DNA of 64,000 nt, taken from Flavobacteriaceae bacterium PS02334 (lineage in GTDB: Bacteria; Bacteroidota; Bacteroidia; Flavobacteriales; Flavobacteriaceae). Below are positions 9,018 through 18,035 of the stretch, piece after piece. The position numbers were made by a program, and so were the translations under genes. The notes under the pieces were generated by a model. That model had not been told where the DNA came from, ran no database searches, and saw only the letters and a list, made by a program, of their open reading frames with translations. Location: positions 1-64,000 of the forward strand of contig JASCOH010000001.1 in the NCBI GenBank assembly GCA_029959295.1. Reading direction: 5' to 3'. Position 1 is the stretch's first letter. Each line of letters starts with the position of its first letter.

Positions 9018-10347
9018 GAATAAAAAGACAGTTGTTCGGGTAACGGAAGGTAATCCGAAAGAAACGGCTGATGTGCTGCAAGACAGTACACAGACAAAAA
9101 CCGAAAAGCTTAAAAAGCCACTCATATTCGGTTTGATGGGCATCGTCTTCGTGGGATGTATGTACCTCATATTTAAGCCATCGGAAGATAAAAATGAGAT
9201 GGAAAATATTGGGTTGAACGATGCTGTTCCACAGGCTACCGAGGCAGGGATGCAATCGGATAAGCAAAAGGCGTATGAGCTGGAAATGTTGGAGCAAAAA
9301 GATCGTGAAAAGCGAAATGCCCTGACAACGCTTTCAGATTACTGGAATACAGACAGCTCACTAAATACGGAAGAAGAAATTCCCGAAGAAGAGGACGGTT
9401 ATGATTATAGCCCGGGACGAAATTCGGGAAGATCCGGCAATTCGGCATTGAACAGTTACCGTAATGCACAAAGTACATTAGGTTCATTCTATCAGGATAA
9501 TAATTCGGAAACAATGGAACTCCGCAGGCAATTGGATGAACTCAAAGAGCAATTGGCGGAAAAAGATGTACCTCGGGCTACAACGGTGGATGACCAATTG
9601 GCATTGATGGAGAAATCTTATCAGATGGCAGCTAAGTATTTACCACAAGGCACTACAAATACAGGAGAAGCTGCACCTTCTGGTAATAACAATACAGTTA
9701 CCAATGCTTCTGCTGTAAATCAAAAAGAGCATTTTGTCGCATTCACACCAGCAAGGAAAAATACTGTTTCGGCGTTGTACCGTGAACCTTCGGATGCAGA
9801 GTTTTTAGCTGATTGGAGCCAAACTAAAAACCGTGGGTTTTATACCGCAGGTTCTACAGAGCAGGTGGTACAACCTAAAAACAGTATCAAAGCCAGCGTA
9901 CACGAAACACAAACCGTTGTTGGTGAAACGGGTGTAAGACTGCGATTGCTGGAAACAGCCCAAACGCCTCAACGAACTATTCCCAAAGGAACGATTGTAA
10001 CTGCCAACGGCAAATTTCAGGGCGGACGTTTACAGCTAAAAATTACTTCCATAGAATTGGAGGGCAATATCATTCCGGTGGATATAACCATTTATGATCT
10101 GGACGGACAGCAAGGTTTGTACGTTCCGTATTCACCCGAAATGAATGCTCTTACCGAAATGGCGGGTAATATGAGCCAAACAGGTGGAACCAGCGTAATG
10201 CTTACGCAGAATGCCGGACAACAGGTAGCGGCTGATTTAAGCCGTGGGGTGGTTCAGGGTATTTCGGGCTATTTCGCCAAAAAAGTAAGAACACCAAAAG
10301 TTACGCTGAAAGCCGGACATCAGGTATTCCTTGTATCCAAAAAATAA
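9004..10347 (+). CDS. traM: Conjugative transposon protein TraM (VirB10-like)
   Basis: The 447-residue protein has the TraM architecture: a short cytoplasmic segment, one transmembrane helix (about 39-57), a long polar and coiled linker (about 60-250, with MELRRQLDELKEQLAEK), and a beta-rich C-terminal domain (from about 290) ending with hydrophobic and basic residues. This is the VirB10-like protein bridging the inner and outer membranes. It overlaps traL by 14 bp and precedes traN by 24 bp. Confidence 0.92.
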   Translation: MKENENKKTVVRVTEGNPKETADVLQDSTQTKTEKLKKPLIFGLMGIVFVGCMYLIFKPSEDKNEMENIGLNDAVPQATEAGMQSDKQKAYELEMLEQKDREKRNALTTLSDYWNTDSSLNTEEEIPEEEDGYDYSPGRNSGRSGNSALNSYRNAQSTLGSFYQDNNSETMELRRQLDELKEQLAEKDVPRATTVDDQLALMEKSYQMAAKYLPQGTTNTGEAAPSGNNNTVTNASAVNQKEHFVAFTPARKNTVSALYREPSDAEFLADWSQTKNRGFYTAGSTEQVVQPKNSIKASVHETQTVVGETGVRLRLLETAQTPQRTIPKGTIVTANGKFQGGRLQLKITSIELEGNIIPVDITIYDLDGQQGLYVPYSPEMNALTEMAGNMSQTGGTSVMLTQNAGQQVAADLSRGVVQGISGYFAKKVRTPKVTLKAGHQVFLVSKK

Positions 10348-10371
10348 TGTTAAACTCAAATAAATAGAAAA

Positions 10372-11265
10372 ATGAAAAATCATTTAAAAACTTTTTGGGC
10401 TATTGCCCTGATACTCGGCTTTGCCGTACAATCTTATGCACAGGATAGTGTAAGAACTCCGCTCGCTTTAGGAAAGATAGCTCCTTACAAAATGGAAGTA
10501 ACCTACGATAAAACTTCGCATTTGATTTTCCCGACTGCTATACGTTATGTGGATTTGGGAAGTGAATACCTGATTGCCGGAAAGGCGGAAGATGCGGAAA
10601 ACGTATTGCGTGTGAAAGCATCAGTTAGGGATTTTGAAGCTGAAACAAATTTTTCCGTCATTACCAATGACGGTCGTTATTACTCTTTTGATGTGTATTA
10701 CAGTTCTTATCCCGAAGCGTTGAGCTATGACCTTTTGACGATGCAAAAAGCAGTTGATAAAGCCAACGGAAACGATGTGCTTTTTGAAGAACTGGGCAAC
10801 AATTCGCCCTCATTGGCAGGCTTACTGTTGGAAACCATTTACAAGAAAGACAAACGCATAGTAAAGCATATCGGGGCAAAGAGTTTTGGCATCCAGTTTA
10901 TCCTTAAAGGAATTTACATCCACAACGGTAAATATTATTTCCACACGGAATTGAGAAACAAAACCAATGTACCGTTTCAGATTGATTTTATCAATTTCAA
11001 GGTGGTCGATAAAAAGGTTGCCAAACGTACCGTAGTGCAGGAACGACCAATGATACCGCTTCGTACTTACAAGCCACTGGATGAGATTGGTGGAAAATTG
11101 ACAGAGCAAAATGTGTTCCTGTTAGATCAGTTTACAATTAGCGATGACAAAGTGTTGCTGATTGAAATTTTCGAGAAAAACGGAGGCAGGCATCAAACGC
11201 TTCAGGTGGAAAATTTGGATTTAATCAAAGCTCGTTTGATTAACGATATGCACTTAAAATTTTAA
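10372..11265 (+). CDS. traN: Conjugative transposon protein TraN (VirB9-like)
   Basis: The 297-residue exported protein has a signal peptide (cleavage near SYAQ, about residue 24). A beta-rich body follows with the family pattern (KTSHLIFPTAIRYVDLGS near 45-62). It matches TraN/DUF4138 of CTnDOT-like elements, the VirB9-like partner of TraM in the outer-membrane core complex. It belongs to the tra operon, 24 bp after traM. Confidence 0.92.
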   Translation: MKNHLKTFWAIALILGFAVQSYAQDSVRTPLALGKIAPYKMEVTYDKTSHLIFPTAIRYVDLGSEYLIAGKAEDAENVLRVKASVRDFEAETNFSVITNDGRYYSFDVYYSSYPEALSYDLLTMQKAVDKANGNDVLFEELGNNSPSLAGLLLETIYKKDKRIVKHIGAKSFGIQFILKGIYIHNGKYYFHTELRNKTNVPFQIDFINFKVVDKKVAKRTVVQERPMIPLRTYKPLDEIGGKLTEQNVFLLDQFTISDDKVLLIEIFEKNGGRHQTLQVENLDLIKARLINDMHLKF

Positions 11266-11291
11266 TAACACTTTAAAACAATAGCAATAAA

Positions 11292-11852
11292 ATGAAAAAG
11301 TATATCTATACCGTGATGCTCATAATCTTGAGTATCACAACCAGTCAGGCTCAGCGAATGATACCTAAACAAAAAAGATTGGAAGTAAATGTTGGTGTAT
11401 TGTCCGATGATAAAATCGGAAATGATTATTACATCAATATCGGTATGACCATAAATGGTAAGAATGGGAACTACCAGCTTTGGGCGTTGGAATATACGCA
11501 CCAATACCACGATTATAAAACTATCCGCATTCCGCAGGAAACCTACACTGCCGAAGGAGGCTATAGTTTCTTCCTTTTAGGCGATAGTAGAAAAAACATC
11601 ACGCTGAACTTAGGCTTAACAGGTGTGGTCGGGTACGAAACCATTAACCGTGGCGAAGTGATGTTGTATGACGGAGCAAAGATTTTGAATGAAGACAACT
11701 TCATCTACGGAGCTGGTGGTCGTCTCACTTTTGAAACCTATCTCTCAGACCGATTTGTATTAGTTCTGCAAGGACGTACAAAAGTTTTGTGGGGTACGGA
11801 TCTGGAACAATTCCGCCCGTCAGCAGGTGTGGGTTTAAGGTTTAACTTTTAA
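11292..11852 (+). CDS. traO: Conjugative transposon protein TraO
   Basis: A 186-residue exported protein with a signal peptide ending near TSQAQ. Alternating hydrophobic strands and a C-terminal aromatic residue (VGLRFNF) suggest an outer-membrane beta-barrel. Length and the motif run (GYETINRG, LTFETYLSDRF) match the TraO family. It follows traN after 26 bp. Confidence 0.9.
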   Translation: MKKYIYTVMLIILSITTSQAQRMIPKQKRLEVNVGVLSDDKIGNDYYINIGMTINGKNGNYQLWALEYTHQYHDYKTIRIPQETYTAEGGYSFFLLGDSRKNITLNLGLTGVVGYETINRGEVMLYDGAKILNEDNFIYGAGGRLTFETYLSDRFVLVLQGRTKVLWGTDLEQFRPSAGVGLRFNF

Positions 11853-11863
11853 AACGTAGAACA

Positions 11864-12313
11864 ATGATAGCAATATTTAATAAATTCAGAATGGTACTAT
11901 TGCCAATATATGTTCTTTTGGCAATCCTTACAGTTTCGGTTACGTTGGTGTCTTGCAGTAAAGATGATGAACTCGAAATACAGAACGATTTTCCTTTTGA
12001 GGTCAATGTGATGCCTGTACCTAAAGATGTATCTAATGGGCAGACGGTAGAAATTCGTATCTCGATACAACGTACCGGAAATTACAGCAACACACAATAC
12101 TATCTCCGTTATTTCCAGTTTGACGGAACGGGAACCTTACAGTATCATGATGAACCGCCTTATCAGCCAAACGATTTATACCCGTTAGCAACGGAACAAT
12201 TCAGGTTGTATTACACATCAACATCTGCTGTATCACAATCCTTTGAAGTCTGGATTTCGGACAGCTTTGGTAACGAAAAGCAACTGAGCTTTCAGTTTAA
12301 TAGTAGTGATTAA
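11864..12313 (+). CDS. traQ: TraQ-type lipoprotein (DUF3872)
   Basis: A 149-residue protein with a hydrophobic N-terminus and a lipobox-like cysteine (LVSC, about residue 31) followed by acidic residues, then one beta-sandwich-like domain. It matches DUF3872, found as TraQ at the end of CTnDOT-type tra operons. No traP-like zinc-finger primase gene lies between traO and this gene. A strong terminator follows. Confidence 0.85.
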   Translation: MIAIFNKFRMVLLPIYVLLAILTVSVTLVSCSKDDELEIQNDFPFEVNVMPVPKDVSNGQTVEIRISIQRTGNYSNTQYYLRYFQFDGTGTLQYHDEPPYQPNDLYPLATEQFRLYYTSTSAVSQSFEVWISDSFGNEKQLSFQFNSSD

Positions 12314-12339
12314 AGCGGCATTTTAGTTTATAAAAAAAC

Positions 12340-12368
12340 GGCTTACCGGATTTGGTGAGCCTTTTTTT
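12340..12368 (+). terminator. Terminator of the tra operon
   Basis: GGCTTACC (12340-12347) and GGTGAGCC (12354-12361) form an 8-bp stem with one G-T pair, followed by seven T. Confidence 0.9.
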
Positions 12369-12566
12369 ATTTAACAGTTGGCATCTTAATCTTTATATCC
12401 TTATAATTCTTTTTTTGCGGCTGCTCGTCAATTTGGCGAGCATTTAATGACGGAAGAATTTACGAATAAGTACCCAAACTGCATAAATCTTGCGTATTAT
12501 CCTTTAGGTATTACATGATAAATAGTGACACCTTTTAAATTTATGTAAATTTTTATCACTTTTTTC

Positions 12567-12600
12567 TTGACCGTTGACTATACTCCACGGTTTATATTTG
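12567..12600 (+). promoter_or_regulatory. MerR-type promoter/operator of the metal operon
   Basis: TTGACC (12567) and TATATTTG (12593-12600) are separated by 20 bp holding a dyad ACCGT...ACGGT around TATACTCCA. The stretched spacer and central dyad are hallmarks of MerR-family operators, and the right box fits the Bacteroidota -7 consensus. A nearly identical site lies at 15480. The preceding gap (12369-12566) holds only an AT-rich stretch and a 9-bp hairpin at 12422-12442. Confidence 0.75.
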
Positions 12601-12630
12601 CGTATGCAAATCTTTAAAAAATAATAGAAA

Positions 12631-13080
12631 ATGTTGAACAAAACATATAAAACGGCAGCAATAACCTTGGTGTTTTCATTGCTGGCAACATGTGGTTATG
12701 CACAGAATCACTTAAAAAAAACTACTATGAAACAAGCGGAGAAAACGGTGTGCAGCAACGACTGCAATGCCAAAAATAAGTCAGAACAGATGTCCTGCAA
12801 ACTGACGAGTCCTGAGCTGCAAAGAAGAAAAGAAACCGCTATTGCAAGCTTAAAGGGTCAGGTAATTGAAAAAAAGGAACTTAAAAATGGTTTTGCTTAT
12901 AAATTTTCGGGAGATGATAAGGTATTGGATGAACTGACAGAGTTTATCAAAACAGAAAGAAACTGCTGTGACTTTTTCACATTTGCAATGTCTGTAAGCG
13001 GAGATAAAAGCGAAGCCTGGCTGGAGCTAACAGGGGCAGATGGTGTGAAAGAATTTATAACTGCTGAACTGGATTTTTAA
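12631..13080 (+). CDS. Small exported Cys-rich metal-associated protein
   Basis: The 149-residue protein has a signal peptide (cleavage near GYAQ, residue 25) and cysteines at CSNDCNAK and MSCKL, plus a C-terminal ERNCCDFFTFAMSV segment like those of unnamed proteins carried in metal/arsenic islands. The paired cysteines suggest soft-metal binding in the periplasm; this is inferred. It is the first gene after the MerR-type promoter at 12567, with the cytochrome-permease gene 64 bp downstream. Confidence 0.8.
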   Translation: MLNKTYKTAAITLVFSLLATCGYAQNHLKKTTMKQAEKTVCSNDCNAKNKSEQMSCKLTSPELQRRKETAIASLKGQVIEKKELKNGFAYKFSGDDKVLDELTEFIKTERNCCDFFTFAMSVSGDKSEAWLELTGADGVKEFITAELDF

Positions 13081-13144
13081 AAATACGTTCTATAATACAC
13101 GAAAAGCTATTAATTGACTATATATGTCACTATCTAAAATTTGA

Positions 13145-15022
13145 ATGAACAAAATTTATATTTATTTTCTTTTCTTCTTTCTTGGGACATCCCAGGCATT
13201 TTCGCAGACCGCCGAAAGAGATAAAGACTTACGCACTTTAGTAACCTTATTAGATTACATATCAAAAGATTATCCGGCAGCTGTGGAGGCTGGTAAAGTG
13301 GTCAATGAATTTGAATTCGCCGAAATGACCGAATTTGCCGAAAAAAGCATTGTACTGCAAAAAGAGTTATCACCCGCAATCAATAACAATAAGTTCAATG
13401 AACTGCAAACCTCTTTATTGGAATTGCAACAATCCATAGCCCATAAAAAGGAAAAGGAAAAAATTTCAGAAATTGCCTTAAACACCAAGAACAGAATTCT
13501 TGATCTGGGATTACTGAAGATTACACCTGATCGCTATCCGTCTTTAAAAAATGGAGCTGTTTTATTTCAGGCCAACTGTGTTTCCTGTCATGGGAACAAA
13601 GGTTTTGGTGACGGACCGGCCGGTAAAGCACTAGATCCGTCTCCCACTAATTTTCACGAAGCCGAAATATCTCCGCTCCAGGCATATAATGTTATCAAAC
13701 TGGGTATTGAGGGGACAGGAATGGTTTCTTATGACCACTTGTCCGAAAGTGAAATCTGGGATCTTTCTTTTTATATCTTATCGCTTAAACACGATAAGGA
13801 TAATGCAAAAATCAAATTTCCCAACCGGTTACATCTGGACAGTATCAGCAAATGGAATGATGATGAGCTCCAAAGATTTCTGGATAAATCACAGGAAAAA
13901 GTTACAGTAGGGCAGCTTCGCCACTATGAACCCGAAAGACCTGATCCCTTGGACGTGGCCATGGAAAATCTGAATCTTTCTTATGCCGTTTTCCAGAACG
14001 GAGACAATAAACAGGCTGAGAAACTGGCTTTAACTTCCTATCTCGAAGGTATAGAGCTTGTAGAAAACCTGCTGAGTGCCTCGTCGCCTTCTTTGGTAAG
14101 AGATATCGAACGGGACATGATCGCTTACCGAAAGGCTCTTCAGAATAAGGATAAAGAAAATGCAGAAAAGTATTACAACACGCTTAAAGAAGAAATCATT
14201 TCAGCAAAAAAAATATTGTCTGAAAAAGACTATTCCTTCGCTTTTATTTACGGTTCTGCCTTGTCCATATTAATAAGGGAAGCATTGGAAGCACTGTTGA
14301 TCATCCTCATCATTTTAAGCGTTTTGAGACCAATGAAAGTTAAAAAAGCAGTTGTGGCAGTGCATTCTGGTTGGTTGCTTGCTGTGCTTATTGGTATAGC
14401 AGGCTGGTTTTTTGTAGACAGCCTGATCAATCTAAGTGGAGCTTCGCGTGAGCTAATGGAAGGTATTGGAGCTATTGTAGCTGTTCTGGTATTGCTCTTT
14501 GCCGGTATATGGCTTCATTCCCATTCCGAGATATCGAAGTGGACGCACTTTGTTAAAACCCGTATAAACCGTATTTCAGAAACAGGTAACTGGATGGGCT
14601 TATTTATTTTCGCTTTTATAGTTGTTTTCAGGGAAGCCTTTGAGGTGGTTCTGTTCCTTTCTTCATTGAAGCTGAACAATCCCGAAGTTGCAGGTTCTGC
14701 TATTAACTGGGCAGTGCTTACTTCAGTGGTTATCGTAGCCGCTATCACATTTGTCTTCCTGAAGTTTACTAAAAAGCTCCCGATTGGAAAATTCTTCAAA
14801 CTGGCATCCTATATGGTGGCTGTATTGGCAGTGGTATTGGCAGGTAAGGGAATTATGGCGTTTCAAGAAGCAGGTTACGTCCCTATTACGCCTGTTGGCT
14901 TTATACCACAAATAGACCTGCTGGGGATTTATCCAAATGTACAAACCCTCTCGGCACAGATTTTAATACTTGCTATTATTATATTTTTCAATTGGAAAAA
15001 CCGTAGGGGAAGCAAAGATTGA
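13145..15022 (+). CDS. Cytochrome c-FTR1 family iron permease fusion
   Basis: A 625-residue protein: signal peptide (1-20), a helical periplasmic region, then a c-type haem site CVSCH (145-149) with a class I cytochrome pattern. A second linker follows, then about seven transmembrane helices with the FTR1 metal motifs REALE (378-382) and REAFE (496-500). FTR1 permeases import iron after oxidation, and the fused cytochrome may provide that redox step. In this arsenic/metal island it may move iron or another metal. It shares the operon with the small Cys-rich protein and converges on merR through a shared terminator. Confidence 0.9.
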   Translation: MNKIYIYFLFFFLGTSQAFSQTAERDKDLRTLVTLLDYISKDYPAAVEAGKVVNEFEFAEMTEFAEKSIVLQKELSPAINNNKFNELQTSLLELQQSIAHKKEKEKISEIALNTKNRILDLGLLKITPDRYPSLKNGAVLFQANCVSCHGNKGFGDGPAGKALDPSPTNFHEAEISPLQAYNVIKLGIEGTGMVSYDHLSESEIWDLSFYILSLKHDKDNAKIKFPNRLHLDSISKWNDDELQRFLDKSQEKVTVGQLRHYEPERPDPLDVAMENLNLSYAVFQNGDNKQAEKLALTSYLEGIELVENLLSASSPSLVRDIERDMIAYRKALQNKDKENAEKYYNTLKEEIISAKKILSEKDYSFAFIYGSALSILIREALEALLIILIILSVLRPMKVKKAVVAVHSGWLLAVLIGIAGWFFVDSLINLSGASRELMEGIGAIVAVLVLLFAGIWLHSHSEISKWTHFVKTRINRISETGNWMGLFIFAFIVVFREAFEVVLFLSSLKLNNPEVAGSAINWAVLTSVVIVAAITFVFLKFTKKLPIGKFFKLASYMVAVLAVVLAGKGIMAFQEAGYVPITPVGFIPQIDLLGIYPNVQTLSAQILILAIIIFFNWKNRRGSKD

Positions 15023-15028
15023 TGTAAT

Positions 15029-15058
15029 GTCCCCAGGGATTATTTAGTCTTTGGGGAC
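15029..15058. terminator. Bidirectional terminator between converging genes
   Basis: GTCCCCA (15029-15035) pairs with TGGGGAC (15052-15058). The hairpin lies between the FTR1 gene stop and merR, and covers the merR stop codon (TAA at 15046-15044). Confidence 0.65.
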
Positions 15059-15451
15059 AATTATTGGACAGCAATTTTCATTGGAAACGTTTGTATTAGA
15101 AGTACTGCAACAGGTTTTAAGACCATTTAGCAACATCGTACGGACTTGCAGTAACTCTTTGATTTTGTTATCAATGCGGTTCACCTTTTCTGCAATCTTA
15201 TCTGCGATGTTCTGGCAGGTTGCTTCGTTGGCATCTATCATATCGAGCACTTCTGATACTTCGTTTAATGTGAACCCCATGTTTTTGATCCACTTGATAG
15301 ACATGAGCCGTTGAAAAGTTTCTTCCGAATATTCTTTATAGTTGTTCTGCCTCCGCTCTTTTCTGTCAACGGTAATCAAACCCTGTTTTTCATAAAACCG
15401 GATGGTGTCTTTGGAAAGCCCTGTACGCTCTGATAATTCGCCTATTAACAT
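15044..15451 (-). CDS. MerR-family metal-responsive regulator
   Basis: The 135-residue protein begins with the MerR winged-helix (IGELSERTGLSKDTIRFYEKQGLI). A dimerisation helix follows, with ATCQNIADKIAEKV, where MerR-family metal sensors place a ligand cysteine. The Cys-rich tail is CC, then NENCC. This pattern fits a soft or heavy-metal sensor. The metal is not certain; ACR3 next door argues for arsenite or antimonite, while the architecture resembles Zn/Cd/Pb sensors. It is divergent from acr3, and the shared intergenic region carries the MerR-type operator at 15480; a second operator is at 12567. Confidence 0.88.
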   Translation of the reverse strand: MLIGELSERTGLSKDTIRFYEKQGLITVDRKERRQNNYKEYSEETFQRLMSIKWIKNMGFTLNEVSEVLDMIDANEATCQNIADKIAEKVNRIDNKIKELLQVRTMLLNGLKTCCSTSNTNVSNENCCPIIVPKD

Positions 15452-15479
15452 ATCTGATAAAATTAATCTCTCTTTTTAC

Positions 15480-15513
15480 TTGACAGTGGACTACACTCCA
15501 ACGTTTATCTTTG
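15480..15513 (+). promoter_or_regulatory. MerR-type promoter/operator of acr3
   Basis: TTGACA (15480-15485), a 20-bp spacer with TGGACTACACTCCA, then TATCTTTG (15506-15513). Box positions and spacer core match the site at 12567, so the divergent MerR protein probably controls both. Confidence 0.78.
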
Positions 15514-15579
15514 CAAAGATAATTAAATATAACTAGCAGGAATTAGTCCACTATAACACATTAAAAAAATACAAAGAAA

Positions 15580-16737
15580 ATGACGAAACAAGGATGCTCC
15601 ACAGCGGGCTGTGAACCCGAAACTGTGTCAAATGATATTTCGATATTAGATAGATACCTGACCGTATGGATTTTTCTGGCAATGCTGCTCGGTGCAGGTG
15701 TCAGCCACTTCTTCCAGTCTTCCGCGGAAGCCATAAACGAAACTTTTACAGTTGCAGGACATACCAATCTTCTGCTTGCATTCGGGCTTATTCTTATGAT
15801 GTACCCGCCTTTGGCCGAGGTACGATTTGAGTTGCTTCCGAAAGTATTTAAGGATACAAAAGCCCTTTGGCTTTCTCTTCTACTGAATTGGATTGTCGGT
15901 CCCCTGATTATGTTTGCCCTTGCCATTGGTTTCTTCGCCTATATAGCTCCTACATTTATCGGCCCCGATGACCGTTGGGCACTTTATATGGCAGGTCTTT
16001 TACTTGTTGGGATAGCCCGTTGCGTGGCTATGGTTCTAATCTGGAACCGTCTGGCAGGTGGCAGCAGCGAATATGGTGCTGCTTTTGTAGCATTGAACAG
16101 TATTTTCCAGATCATCACATTTGGCTTCTATGCATGGATTTTCATTTCAGTACTGCCCCCATATTTTGGAATGGAAGGTACTATCGTAGATGTAGAGTTC
16201 AAAGAACTCTTCAACAGTGTGCTGATCTATTTGGGCATACCTTTCGCATTGGGCATTTTCGGACGGATATTTCTCGTAAAAGCAAAAGGGAACGAATGGT
16301 ATGAAAATACGTATTTACCTAAAATAGCCCCACTTGCTGTAATTGCATTGATTTTTACAATTTTTGTCATGTTCAGCCTTCAGGGAGAAAGAATGCTCAC
16401 GCAGCCTCTCGATGTACTTTGGATTGCACTGCCTATGTCGGCTTATTTTGTAATCATGTTTTTGGTCAGTTTTTTTATAACACACCGTATGGGAGTTGAT
16501 TACCGCAGAAGTGCAACATTAGCATTTACAGCTTCGGGCAATAATTTTGAGCTGGCTATTGCCGTGGGTATTTCTGTATTCGGCATTGCTTCGCCTGTAG
16601 CCTTTGCCACGGCAATCGGCCCCCTTGTGGAGGTTCCTGTCCTGATCAGCCTGGTGCATCTGAGCCTGTATTTCAGGAAACGTTTCTTCCGTGGAAACGA
16701 GGGAGATAATCTGAAGGAAGAGATGATGAAGAAATAG
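15580..16737 (+). CDS. acr3: ACR3-family arsenite efflux permease
   Basis: A 385-residue membrane protein with about ten helices and the ACR3 signature in the fourth (ARCVAMVLIWNRLAGG, containing the conserved cysteine) plus FVALNSIFQ. ACR3 proteins export arsenite, sometimes antimonite, by proton exchange. The N-terminus carries an unusual Cys pair (GCSTAGC) before helix 1, which may bind or sense metalloid. It has its own MerR-type promoter. No arsC or arsR is visible nearby, so arsenate reduction would have to be encoded elsewhere. Confidence 0.9.
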   Translation: MTKQGCSTAGCEPETVSNDISILDRYLTVWIFLAMLLGAGVSHFFQSSAEAINETFTVAGHTNLLLAFGLILMMYPPLAEVRFELLPKVFKDTKALWLSLLLNWIVGPLIMFALAIGFFAYIAPTFIGPDDRWALYMAGLLLVGIARCVAMVLIWNRLAGGSSEYGAAFVALNSIFQIITFGFYAWIFISVLPPYFGMEGTIVDVEFKELFNSVLIYLGIPFALGIFGRIFLVKAKGNEWYENTYLPKIAPLAVIALIFTIFVMFSLQGERMLTQPLDVLWIALPMSAYFVIMFLVSFFITHRMGVDYRRSATLAFTASGNNFELAIAVGISVFGIASPVAFATAIGPLVEVPVLISLVHLSLYFRKRFFRGNEGDNLKEEMMKK

Positions 16738-16748
16738 CGGGAACATAG

Positions 16749-16780
16749 TTTGCCTGTCTTTGCTGACTTCGCTATATTTG
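16749..16780 (+). promoter_or_regulatory. Bacteroidota-type promoter
   Basis: TTTG (16749-16752), 20 bp, then TATATTTG (16773-16780) fits the TTTG / TAnnTTTG consensus. It lies 28 bp upstream of the start at 16809. Confidence 0.6.
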
Positions 16781-16808
16781 CAACATAATTGCATTAGTTA
16801 AAGTGTAC

Positions 16809-17867
16809 ATGAAAAGATTATCATTTTTAATATTCGTATTATTTTTATTTCAGGCAGCCCAGGCTCAAAAACAAACATTGGAAAAAATAATAAAAGGTGA
16901 AAAATCGGTGGTTAAAGACACCGTTTTTAAAGTAAGTACAACCGACAACGTTTCAGTAGATATACCTGTAACAATTATCAACGGAGCTGAAAAAGGGCCT
17001 ACATTTACAATTATTGCAGGCATACATGGAATGGAGTATCCTACGATAATGTCTCTCTTAGAACTTCGAAAGGAAATCGATCCACGCAAGTTAAAAGGGA
17101 ACCTGATCATTATACCGATTGTTAATGTACAGTCTTTTTATAAGCGTACACCTTTTATAAATCCATTGGATAATCTCAACCTTAACCGGGTTTTCCCCGG
17201 AAGTGCCGACGGAACCATTACTGAAGTTATGGCTGACTGGATGACAAAAGAAGTGTTTGCAGTCACCGATGTTTTATTGGATATGCATGGAGGGGACGTA
17301 GGCGAAGACCTAATTCCCTTTATGTGCTATTACGAGAACAAAGAATTCAAGCAGCAAACGGAACTGGCATCAAGATTAAGCGAAATAAGTGGGTTTGATA
17401 CGGTTGTTTCCTATCCCTACATACTACCTGCAGACAAACCCGCAATGTATGCTTTTAAACAGGCGGTAAGACAGGGTATCACCGCACTGAGTATAGAAAT
17501 CGGGAAATTGGGAAACTGGAGTAAGTCAGAAATCTCGATGACCAAAGATGGTATCTACAGGATGATGACTGAGTTGAAAATGTACGAAAATAAGCAGGTG
17601 AAACCTGTTCAGTCAGCAAAGATCCATTACAACAGACAGGCATACGTGTCGGTTCCGGTTCAAGGTATTTTTTACAGCAATGTAAAAGCAGGTGATAAGG
17701 TTAAAAAAGATGCAGAAATTGGATATATTACCGATATTTTCGGGAACGAAATCCAAAAAATAGTGGCTCCCGAAAGTGGTACTGTACTTTACAAAGTTGG
17801 TACACCTCCGGTAAATAAAGGAGAAACATTGTTTTGTATAGGCTTTCAGGTCAAAGAAGGTTTTTAA
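16809..17867 (+). CDS. Exported succinylglutamate desuccinylase/aspartoacylase-family hydrolase
   Basis: The 352-residue protein has a signal peptide (to about AQAQ, residue 20). The M14-like zinc fold typical of AstE/AspA proteins follows: GIHGMEYP supplies His and Glu ligands, LNLNRVFPG is the substrate-loop Asn/Arg region, LDMHGGD supplies the third His, and SIEIG is near the catalytic Glu. The C-terminus is a small biotinyl-like beta-barrel. Family members hydrolyse N-acyl amino acids or related amides; the substrate here is unknown. ATG 16809 is preferred over GTG 16803. A terminator follows. Confidence 0.88.
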   Translation: MKRLSFLIFVLFLFQAAQAQKQTLEKIIKGEKSVVKDTVFKVSTTDNVSVDIPVTIINGAEKGPTFTIIAGIHGMEYPTIMSLLELRKEIDPRKLKGNLIIIPIVNVQSFYKRTPFINPLDNLNLNRVFPGSADGTITEVMADWMTKEVFAVTDVLLDMHGGDVGEDLIPFMCYYENKEFKQQTELASRLSEISGFDTVVSYPYILPADKPAMYAFKQAVRQGITALSIEIGKLGNWSKSEISMTKDGIYRMMTELKMYENKQVKPVQSAKIHYNRQAYVSVPVQGIFYSNVKAGDKVKKDAEIGYITDIFGNEIQKIVAPESGTVLYKVGTPPVNKGETLFCIGFQVKEGF

Positions 17868-17889
17868 CCAAACCCAAATCCATTTTATG

Positions 17890-17916
17890 GCTCCGTATAT
17901 ATACGGGGCTTTTTTT
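17890..17916 (+). terminator. Terminator after the desuccinylase-like gene
   Basis: GCTCCGTAT (17890-17898) pairs with ATACGGGGC (17901-17909) with one T-G pair, followed by seven T. Confidence 0.8.
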
Positions 17917-18035
17917 ATGTCAATACTGAATGCGATAAAGACAAACACTACCTTTCAAAGCCAATGACTTCCACTTATATCTATTCCAAAATCAGGCTTT
18001 GTAAATTCGATTTCGACAGAAAAATTGAGCATCAT

